From contig CM076949.1 of NCBI GenBank assembly GCA_039566865.1, positions 10,269,501 through 10,333,500 on the forward strand: a stretch of DNA of 64,000 bases. Reading direction: 5' to 3'. Positions 44,170-53,221 of the stretch are shown here, piece by piece (position 1 is the stretch's first letter; each line of letters opens with the position of its first letter). A program made the translations under genes and the position numbers. The notes below the pieces were generated by a model. The model saw only the letters and a program-made list of their open reading frames with translations, did no database searches and had not been told where the DNA came from. This stretch comes from Aurelia coerulea. Lineage: Eukaryota > Cnidaria > Scyphozoa > Semaeostomeae > Ulmaridae.

Positions 44170-45125
44170 GTTCTCTGAATGCCTGATACTGCCTGATCCA
44201 TGATATGCTTTTTTCGTGAAAACGGGACCTTAACATGAAAAAGAGGCTCACAACAATCATATTCCTCTGTCTAACATCGATTTTTGGAATCAGCACCCTA
44301 AAATTGACCAAAATCGTATACTTTGGAATATCTAACTGAGAAAGTTGAAAACGAGGCTTTAACATGGAATAGAGGCAAAATGGCATCGAATTTCTCTTTA
44401 AAACATCGATTTTTGAAATCAGCGCCCTAAAATTGACCAAAATGGTCCACTTTGGAATATCTAACTGAGAAACTCATTTTTCCCGAAAATGAGGCTTTAA
44501 CGTGGAATAGAGGCTAAATGGGACCGAATTTCTCCGTATAACATCGATTTTTGGAATCAGCGCCCCAAAATTGACCAGAGTCATACAATCTCATAAATTC
44601 CCTCCTCGGGTGACGATTACCCCCCATCGACGCCTGGTCTAGACGTGGATGGGTCTAGACGTGGATGGTTTGTAATCGTCACCCGAGGAGGGAATTTATG
44701 AGATTGTATGACTCTGGTCAATTTTGGGGCGCTGATTCCAAAAATCGATGTTATACGGAGAAATTCGGTCCCATTTAGCCTCTATTCTACGTTAAAGCCT
44801 CATTTTCGGGAAAAATGAGTTTCTCAGTTAGATATTCCAAAGTGGACCATTTTGGTCAATTTTAGGGCGCTGATTTCAAAAATCGATGTTTTAAAGAGAA
44901 ATTCGATGCCATTTTGCCTCTATTCCATGTTAAAGCCTCGTTTTCAACTTTCTCAGTTAGATATTCCAAAGTATACGATTTTGGTCAATTTTAGGGTGCT
45001 GATTCCAAAAATCGATGTTAGACAGAGGAATATGATTGTTGTGAGCCTCTTTTTCATGTTAAGGTCCCGTTTTCACGAAAAAAGCATATCATGGATCAGG
45101 CAGTATCAGGCATTCAGAGAACAAG
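44170..45125. repeat. Palindrome centre: two inner TIRs head to head
   Basis: The inner TIR of the left copy (44170-44641) and of the right copy (44656-45125) face each other across a ~14-bp spacer that contains one of two tandem gtctagacgtggatgg units. The right copy lacks the CCAGG of the TIR tip. Identical 97-codon ORFs on each side show how close the arms are. Such a structure can extrude a cruciform. Confidence 0.8.
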
Positions 45126-45533
45126 AAAAATCTCATAACTTTTAGGATGGAGGTTCTATCATGTTTTATGCTTTGACATAAAATGTATTTATTCTGAGCC
45201 TCTATTCCATGTTCAAGACTCCTTAATAGAGTAAGAGATACAGTTGTTGCAACAGTACAAATGACAACAGACAGCGAATCTATTTCGACAAGAATTTTAA
45301 GTTTTAAAATAACTAACTCATCAAATGAATATTTTCAAGTTTTGTTGTATTACATGACACCATGTTGTGTTACATGGGTTAAGAAAATGTCTTTGCAGAC
45401 AAAACTTTGCATTCCTCCAGTGTTTTTGCAAAAAACGAGACGTTGAGGATCCATCGATTTATTCAAAGTTATCCAGCACACCAAGTAATACAGAAAGTAA
45501 AGTTTACTGCAACTCGAAAGAGCATGGCGAAAG

Positions 45534-46859
45534 ATGGCTAAACCTTCATGCCTGGTGCACTATAAGTTTATCAAGTTTTCGGATAACCTGACTCCTGTCA
45601 GTGAAAAGTCTTTAGAAACGCTGATTGAATGTAAAAAGATTCGACAGAAACTTGCTGGTGAAAATGGTCATGATGAGCAGTGCAACAATATTCCAGAAGA
45701 ACTTGCAGAAAATCAGTATTTCTACCATAGAGAGTGCTACCAAAAGTTTGTGTATGCTAAAACCTTGCTGAAAAGAAAAACAAGCCATGATAATAATCAG
45801 ATCCAGAGCAGTAAAGTTAAGAGATCAACTACCACTGCAGGAGCCGAAGGAACTGATTCAAGAGGGCGCTTTCCAAACGTTTGTATGATCTGCAAAAAGG
45901 AAGGTGTGATTCAAGTCAAGAGAAAACGACAGAGCCTTTCAAAAATTCTAACAAAGTCTGCTGAATTAACCTTAAAGGGTGCAGCATCTATGAGGAATGG
46001 CAAAGAGATGTTAATTGCAGTGAAAGATACAGATTTGATTGCTAAGGACTTCCAGAAGCACGAAAGTTGCTACAGAGATTACACTAGGATCGTGTGGAGA
46101 AGTGAGCCTGCAGAACTAGATAACAGCGAAGACGGATCAGGCGACTTCAATGCAGTTTGTGGTGTGATCGAAGAGAATATTCTGAAGGGACAGCAGTGTA
46201 TTTCGATGGATACACTCATGGTAACATATGGAATTGGATTGGGAGTTAGACAAAGAAGGCAAGGACTCAAGGAAAGACTGCTGAAAGCATATCCAGAAAA
46301 GTTGGTGTTTTTCTCTCCAGAATATCATTACCCTCAAGTTGTCATTAGCAAACAGAGTTTGGGAACACAGTCTTTGTCTAAAAGCTTAGAATTTAGTGAT
46401 GAATACGCGGTGAAAAAGGCTGCAAGCGTTATAAGAGAAGCTGTTTTGAAATTATTTGACAATGCGTCTCCTCTACCATGGCCTCCAACGGTCAGTAGCT
46501 TACAATCAGTTGATAGGCAACCTCCATCACTGCTCGTTTTATTTTTCAAGACGCTGTTAACGTCAGACAGGCATCATGCAATTGGGGAAGTCTCAAGACG
46601 CCTTTTCGATTCGTTCAGTCAAGATGTTCTCAATGCAATTTCAAAGGGCAATTTTTTGACCCTCAAGCATGCATCTCTTGGTCTAGGTCTCCACAGTCTT
46701 ACTGGACAGAAACTCCCACTGACAGTTTTGGCAAGACTTGGACACTCGATCAACTATGACAAAGTCAGCGAAATAGAAACAGCACAAGCTGAGCTTGCCG
46801 AACATTTCCAGACTCTTTCACTTGGCTTACCGCTTTATCCTGCCGATGAAGGTTCTAAG
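45534..46859 (+). pseudogene. Academ-like transposase exon 1, right copy
   Basis: 1,326 nt (442 codons), frame intact. MAKPSCLVHYKFIKFSDN start; Cys/His pairs YHRECYQKF (near residue 65-75), CMICKKEG (near 117) and HESCYRDY (near 175) suggest zinc-stabilised DNA-binding modules. It ends SLGLPLYPADEGSK at AAG|GTTCGT, which joins in phase to exon 2 at 47265. The donor is not a strong consensus. The ATG is chosen because upstream sequence has no in-frame continuation; an upstream exon is possible. Confidence 0.7.
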
Positions 46860-47264
46860 GTTCGTACTTTAAAAGTTCAGTTTTTTTTAGGAAAATATAT
46901 GTTGGTTTTCTGGTTGGATGCTCAGCTACAGTCTTGACAAAACTTGTGAGACTGCTCCCTCCCCGAAATGTATGCTGTAACTGTAAAGTATTAAATGATT
47001 GGAAGAAACTGTTAGTTATCAGTGCAGCACTTAATAAGTTGGTCTCAATGATCTTTTGTAAATTATTATAGAAAAGGGTAAACAGAATGGCCTCAAAGCA
47101 ATATATTGATTATGCTCCATGAAAATGGTTTTCCCTGACCCAAATTTTTGCATCATTGTTCAATTGGCAATCAATTTACTCCTTTCTATCAACACCTTTG
47201 TACACCATTTACTTCTCTTGAGATTAATTCAACTCAATTTGGTTCTTTTAATTTGTTATTTTAG
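46860..47264 (+). other. Intron 1, right copy
   Basis: 405 bp, GTTCGT...TTATTTTAG. Removing it joins DEGSK to VPTVFWWDN in frame. Read-through of the exon 1 frame would add about 25 codons and stop. Confidence 0.65.
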
Positions 47265-48544
47265 GTCCCAACTGTGTTTTGGTGGGATAATTTCGACAGA
47301 AATGTTGAGACAGCATCAGGTTCTGGATCAATCCATAACACACCCGGCATTGCCTTTCAAGAAGGGTCTTCAGGCAGTATTAAGAGAGAAGACGAAGTGA
47401 ATATTCCAAAGTCCAAACGGCGTTCATTAAAAATCGAGACAGCCACAGAGACAACAAAGGTGAGAATCAATCCGAAGGCAGAGCCACCAAGTTTTGCAGA
47501 AGAACAATTGTCACTTGCTAGCAACAGTTTAGATTCCATTTGCATAAAGCTCCTAGCCACATGGAAGTCTGCTAGATTTCTCAACAGTCAAGACCAAATC
47601 CATCCACGATTCGTCGGTTGGATCATCAGTCATTTTCAGAAGCCAACCAGTCAGCCAACATCGATGACATATTTGCCACCAATACAGACACCGATTACAG
47701 AGTACGCAACAATTGTTCAAATGTTTCAAGTGTCGCGGCGGTTAGCTCAGCAATCGAATATGCTGTACACACATATAACCCTAGATGTTGGAGCAGCAAT
47801 CAAGGCCTATCATGTGATTTGGAATGATCCCACTCGATGGTCAGATATCGTGATACATCTTGGCGACTTTCACGCAATGATGGTTGATGGCCTTTTTTGG
47901 TGTTATGGGAAAATACGTTGCTGGCAGTGGATTCGAAGAAATCATCTTTCAGGCTGGCATATGCAGCTCCGGTAGTATTTCTGGAGTAATCTCTGGAAAG
48001 CAGTATAATCGTTGCTGGGCAATCCATGAGGCCTTTTCTGAGGCACTGGAGAGGCTGTTTATGGAAGCATATATTCCAGAAGTTGCGGGCAGCCTTCAAG
48101 ATTTTGCAAGACATCAACCAGGAGCTAGAGATATCATCTCCTTTCTAGATGAACCCGACTTGTGTGCATACGTGAGAAAGTACGAAGAGCTAAAACGTAG
48201 ATGTCTCGAAGGTGACCTTGGCAAAACAGCGCAATTTTGGTCGACTTACATGATGATGGTTGATAGGCAGCAAAAGCTGCATTATGCTATTAACACAAAT
48301 AATGTCCAACTTCGGCTTCAAATGTGGAAAGTGTGGCTTCCTATGTGTTTTGCAACCAATCGCGTACATTATTCAAGATATGGCACATACTATGTCAAAT
48401 CACTCGAGTACCTTGAAAGTACGCATCCTGGTGCTGCAGAAGAAATAAAGAAAGTGGTATCTGTGCGACGCAGCACCAATGCTATTGGCCAGGCAGTTGA
48501 CATGGCTGGGGAACAATCCTACATGAAGTCTGCTAAGACTGCAG
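47265..48544 (+). pseudogene. Academ-like transposase exon 2, right copy
   Basis: 1,280 nt with a consensus donor (GCAG|GTAAGC). Carries FWWDNFD, VIHLGDFHAM and, after 7 extra bases (gttgatg, 47883-47889), AFFGVMGKYVAGSGF, CFATNRVHYSRYGTYYVK and SVRRSTNAIGQAVDMAGEQS. The 7 bases partly duplicate tgatgg and shift the frame; without them all three exons would total 4,488 nt, exactly 1,496 codons with the stop. Confidence 0.7.
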
Positions 48545-48879
48545 GTAAGCTTTCAACCCGGCTATCAATTATTAATTTCCAATTTATCACTGTTGCATAA
48601 AAAGGAAAAATTTTGACACAGCAAAGAGAATTCAATGACAAAGGGCTTACCAAATATAATTGATGTCTTGAAAGAATCCCTAATCCCATATATTGGAAGG
48701 AATTTTTTACGGGTTTTTTACGGTCTCTCTTGTGTATAGCATCCAACTCTGACGTGACCTCGTATGAATGCTTTTCAAATGAAACGAAACATTGAAAGAT
48801 ACGTTTATGAAGATTTTGCAACGTAGTTCAAGCGAATGACATAGACCATATTTTCTTACAATGATGCCTTGCTTTTCAG
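48545..48879 (+). other. Intron 2, right copy
   Basis: 335 bp, GTAAGC...GCTTTTCAG. Splicing produces KTAGGVTKFA; the same AGG.xKFA junction is preserved unspliced in the older relative at about 62010 (VAGGFKYFASDSN), which independently supports the intron. Confidence 0.75.
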
Positions 48880-50768
48880 GTGGTGTGACGAAATTCGCTG
48901 CAAAAGAAAGTACGGTTAAGAAATGGGTTTTAAACAGGCCATTTCAGGCAAAGTTCGTTGAAGCACTTGATGAGATTTCAGGCACATCGAAGACAATGGC
49001 CAACCCGCGCAAATGTCTCCGTCCAAGTGAGATAATAAAATCGAATGAGATGGTAGAAAACATTATGACATCATTGACAATGCAATTTTTGAACCCATTT
49101 CGAGACGATCTAGACAAAGAGAAACTGTACAACTTGGTCTCTGGTGCTCCTGTCGAAAATGAAATCAGTGAAAGTCTTTTGAGCCTTGAGGAGAGTGGTA
49201 AGGAGATGATGAAAGCATTTGAGGCACGTCTAATAGAGAATCAACCAGAAGAGCAGTTTTTTAGCCCAATTCGAAGGTTGAAGGGGAAAACCTTTGGTGA
49301 TGCGATGGTGAAAAAAACCTTGAAAAAGGATGGCAAAATCAAGGAGGTGTCTTTTCAAAGAGATATTTTGGGAAAGTTGGTTGCGTATTCAAACAGGCAA
49401 AATGCAGGTGTGGATATCGACAAAGTGTTATGATATCCTCTTGCCCCAGTTTCAATACCGCTTTGCACTGCTGATTGTACAATAAGGAAGACAGTGAAAA
49501 GCAAATTATATGATGCAGCTATGTCTGATTTGGAGGAACTAAGCAGTGATGACCTGCCTCCCGCAACTGAGATGAAGCATTTTTTCTTGGATCTGGCAGC
49601 TGCAATTAGAATCGTTGTCAGCAATGTTGGTACAATCAGAGACCTTGCAGCAAGAGTGATGTCGATGATACCAAAGCAATATACCGACGTATATATAGCC
49701 TGTGATACGTATCAACAAAACAGCATCAAAGGAGGAGAGCGCCAAGCAAGAGGTATCAGTGAGCGTTACATTTTGCAGAGTCCTGATATGAAAGTTCCTT
49801 CAGACTTCACCAAGTTCCTGAAAAATGGCGACAACAAAGAGATGCCCTTCGATTTGATTCAAAAAGCAATTGAAGATTCCAAAGAAGCACTAGATGGAAG
49901 GACAGTCTTCTTTTCAAACAGAAGACAGTGCACCAAGATCAGCCAACATGAAACAAGAATCTTGCCTGAACTAGCAAGTAACCACGAAGAGGCAGACACC
50001 AAGTTATTGGCACTTGTTCGAGCAGCTTGTTTATTACCCGGTGAAACAGCAATGGTTCGCTCACCTTCTGGTGATATCGACATAATCACCTTGTTTCTCG
50101 CCTACGACTTCGCAGATGTCAGAGTCCTTATCGACAATGGAGTTGGAAGGAGCAGAAAAATAATCGATGTTACGTCTTCAACCTTGTCCCTCGTCAAGAG
50201 AAGAGCTCTCGTAGGATTACATGCTTTCTCCGGAAATGATTATGTTTCGGCATTCTTTAGGAAGGGAAAGCAGGCGTGTTGGAAAGCAATGTTAAAGCGT
50301 CCAGACTTCATTGATGCTTTTGATGAGCTTGGTAGATACCTACATCCAGAAACATCCCTTATCGAATGCCTTGAAAAGTTCACCTGCTTCCTCTATGGAT
50401 TTCCAAGGCTGCAATCAATCAATGAAGGTCGTGCCAAGCTTTTCTGGAAGTCTTTCAAGGGGAAGAACAAAGTTGCAGATCTAAGCTTGTTTCCTCCCTG
50501 TTCAGCTAATCTTCATTTGCACATCAGAAGGGCAAATTACGTTGCATTCATATACAGGCAAGCGGATCAACTGCAGCTTGATTTGGAAAGTCCAACAAGG
50601 CATGGCTGGAATGCAGAAGGGTCAGCTGTTTGGCATGACACGATGTATCCTGACGATGTGGCAGAGTTGCTCCTGAATGCAGAAAGCGAAGACACAGATG
50701 CGCAAACATCCGAAAGTGAATCAGATGATGACTTTGATGAAGAGATTGGGGACATTGCTACTTTCTAA
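48880..50768 (+). pseudogene. Academ-like transposase exon 3, right copy (XPG-like)
   Basis: 1,889 nt as in the left copy, but the codon after DIDKVL is TGA (49431-49433) where the left copy has TGT, cutting off the whole XPG-like nuclease part. Downstream, the EEAD, GDID and GND motifs are unchanged. It ends with the acidic tail and TAA at 50766. Confidence 0.75.
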
Positions 50769-51286
50769 GGTTCAGCAGACGATACGATGCTAGCATAGAA
50801 CAAAAACGATCCAAAGCTTATCGATCCCGTTGCTTAATTCAACTAGGCTTATGTTAGATATGGTACAAACCAACTAGCAATCTCAGTGGTTATTGCTACT
50901 GAGCAGCTTGCTAACAAAATACACATTGTACGATAGATTTGAATACCATTTGAACAATGTTTTGGCTTTCAAACAGATAAGACTTTCATTAAAACGAGGC
51001 TTTAGCATGGTAAAAAGGCTCACGGAGACCGAATTTCTTCTTATGACATCGATTTTCTGAATCTACACCCCGAAATTGATCAAATTCCTCTGCTTTGAAA
51101 TATCTGATCAAAACATCATTTTTCGTGAAAACGAGGCTTTAACATGAAAAAGAGGCTCACAAAAATCGAATTTCTCTTTAAAACATCGATTTTTGAAATC
51201 AGCGCTCTGAAATTGACCAAAATGGCCCACTTTGGAATATCTAACTGAGAAACTCATTTTTCCCGAAAATGAGGCTTTAACGTGGA
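50769..51286 (-). repeat. 3' flank and truncated outer TIR, right copy
   Basis: Contains the uninterrupted MITE target (ggtacaaaccaactagc, 50866-50882), then the inverted ~130-bp sub-repeats up to the truncation point. Confidence 0.7.
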
Positions 51287-51392
51287 ATCCCTTATCGAAT
51301 GCCTTGAAAAGTTCACCTGCTTCCTCTATGGATTTCCAAGGCTGCAATCAATCAATGAAGGTCGTGCCAAGCTTTTCTGGAAGTCTTTCAAG
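51287..51392 (+). repeat. 106-bp graft of transposase exon 3
   Basis: 51287-51392 repeats 50354-50459 in the same orientation without visible change. It starts at a shared AT and ends exactly at the retrotransposon's AG. It encodes SLIECLEKFTCFLYGF out of context. Confidence 0.8.
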
Positions 51393-51452
51393 TGCTATAT
51401 TCTCACCGGTTTTCACTCTCTTCCTTTCAAATGACTAAGATATGGAGAGTGC
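51391..51452 (-). repeat. Split direct repeat B2
   Basis: 62 bp, agtgctatattctcaccggt ... ggagagtgc; identical to 51695-51756. Confidence 0.85.
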
Positions 51453-51533
51453 GAAGGAGGTTCGCTATTTGAAAGGAAGAGAGTTGTAAACCGTCGCTGC
51501 GGGAGGAGTGGTGGGCAGCTCTTGCTGCATCTC

Positions 51534-51698
51534 GCGAGTTGCTGAAGAAGAATGGCCAGGTCGCGCTTATTGTTTTTATATGCCATAAATTCCCTTGGGG
51601 AAAATAGATTGGATAGAAATGTCCCAAAAGGGAATTCAAGTACCCGTGAATTTTAGCTCCTTTTCAAGTACAGAGATTTACATCCGGTGAGAATAGTG
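51534..51698 (-). repeat. Split direct repeat A2
   Basis: 165 bp, gcgagttgctgaagaagaat ... gagaatagtg; identical to A1 at the other end. The preceding spacer (51453-51533) holds the second arm (tttgaaaggaagagag) of a hairpin with B2's ctctcttcctttcaaa. Confidence 0.85.
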
Positions 51699-51756
51699 CT
51701 ATATTCTCACCGGTTTTCACTCTCTTCCTTTCAAATGACTAAGATATGGAGAGTGC
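51695..51756 (-). repeat. Split direct repeat B1
   Basis: Second identical copy of the 62-bp B repeat; its border with A2 forms ccggtgagaata/tattctcaccgg, a palindrome expected at a circle junction. Confidence 0.85.
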
Positions 51757-51887
51757 TTCGGAGGTAACAATCTGAATATCCCTAGAAGAAATCATAGTAC
51801 TACGAAAATATGAAAAGAAACTATGGTATTTTGGACGAAAATATATATATTCCATCACTCAATTAGATTAGGAGCCGTTTTGTGATT

Positions 51888-53196
51888 TTACTTTAATATA
51901 GGTAGAAATCCATCCAAACTGTTTCTTTTTCTAAAATTCTTCCCAAGCAGCAAGGCTTTCGTGGGTGATGAATCTGCCAAAACAGAGCTAGCACCGTTTG
52001 GAGAGAATACTCTCTCGCATTGAGTGTAGTATAAGGCCATATTCACACTTTTCCAACCTACGTGGCGGGCAATCTCTGAATATGGGACACCAAGAAGTGC
52101 TAAAGTGACAGAACAGCCACTACGGAGGCTATGCATGGTTTCCCCATCTAAGATTGACAACGTTCTCATGTGTCTCTTGAGCCTGTTCGCTACTGCAGAG
52201 CCGGCGAAGGCATTTTCCGTGATGTGACCATGACGATCGGTTGTGCGAAACAAATATCCTGTTTGAAGGTCGATGGACATACGGGATGACAAAGATAAAT
52301 AGATTTCTAGATTTTTAACAGGGCAAGCGGAGCATCCTGGGACTTTTTTTATTGCAAACACGTTGCTGCCATTTCCTCTAAGCGTTTTTCCAAAAACTTG
52401 GTTAAAGACATATCCGTTGTTTTCTGGACTAACAAGAACGTCAATAGCTTTTACCCTGCCAAGATCGGAGCCCCTGTCACCCGAGAAAAAATCAATACTA
52501 AAGAAAGCTAAGTCTCTCGCCAAAGTGTAGAGAATTGAAGGCTTGTCTCCAGATTTTATCATGCACTGTTTCAAGTGATTACACACGTCAACCAGCTTGT
52601 CCATGAACAATGGCGTGGCTTGAACAGGAAAAACTCTTGCAATGGTCTGTTCTTCCAGTATCAAGGTATGATATTCCTTTACAGAAAAATGAGATGCCGG
52701 ATTTCCCAAATGTAAATCATCGTTCCAAGATCTTCCTCGGCCGTTATCTTTAAAGATGGTTATAAGCTTCCCAATATTGTTGTTAATGGTTCCAGCTGCT
52801 AGGCCTTTACTACATTTGCATGTTTCTTTGTTGCCTTTTGATTCACAGCCATTTGAGTGAAGGATAGTCTTACCAAACTTATCCCTCCAGATTAAGAAGT
52901 CAACGATATTTCTAGGTGAAGCTGTGGCAATCACTTTTCTTTCTGGTAAGGACCATAGAAAAGACTCTAATTGCGTTTGGAGACTACATTTTTGTTTTTG
53001 ATAAGGCTTTGATTCTTTGTACTGAAGCAGGGAGTTACGACGCTTTTGGAGTTGAGGTGTGTCGATGTCAACCGTTGCTGGAGGGAAGAATGGAGCAGAA
53101 GTGGCCCTTTGTACGCCACACTTTTGGCAGAAGTGGTAATCATAATCGTTTGCATATTCACAGGATTTGCATCGGCTTGCAGGCTTCCAGATTCTT
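51888..53196 (-). CDS. Tyrosine recombinase
   Basis: The enzyme inserts the circular DNA copy by site-specific recombination. Catalytic residues, numbered from the GTG at 52934: R154 (FFSGDRGSDLG), H268 and R271 (MHSLRSGC), H291 (IARHVGWKS) and Y302/Y303 (MALYYTQCE), the complete R-H-R-H-Y set. The same frame stays open upstream to a stop near 53197 and there encodes CKSCEY...FCQKCGVQR, a Cys4 zinc ribbon usual at the N-terminus of these recombinases, so the protein is longer than the 348-residue part. That upstream part has no ATG; expression may need splicing or frameshifting from the RT frame, which ends nearby (53222). Confidence 0.85.
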
Positions 53197-53221
53197 GGAA
53201 TTTGGGCAGTTACCTAGGGCA

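Larger units (their letters stand above)
37310..44641 (-). mobile_element. Academ-like DNA transposon, left copy (7.3 kb)
   Basis: It starts TAGACCAGGCGTGGAT at 37310 and ends with the inverse (cgcctggtcta) at 44641. The long terminal inverted repeats (about 430-540 bp) contain sub-repeats of ~130 bp marked by 'aaaatcgatgtt'. The gene runs on the minus strand in three exons. A Mutator-like MITE (37870-38422) lies between the 3' end of the gene and the outer TIR. The right copy (44656-51286) is near-identical and inverted. No clear target duplication was found. Confidence 0.75.
44656..51286 (+). mobile_element. Academ-like DNA transposon, right copy (truncated)
   Basis: Inverted copy of 37310-44641 with the gene on the plus strand. 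Its outer TIR is cut after aacgtggaat (51286-51288), losing roughly the last 170 bp, and is fused to 106 bp of its own exon 3. It lacks the MITE present in the left copy. The two copies differ only at scattered bases and small indels by eye. Confidence 0.75.

Noticed and set aside
51427..51639. 70-codon minus ORF
   Set aside because: Covers the A2/B2 terminal repeats of the retrotransposon, which are non-coding structural sequences.
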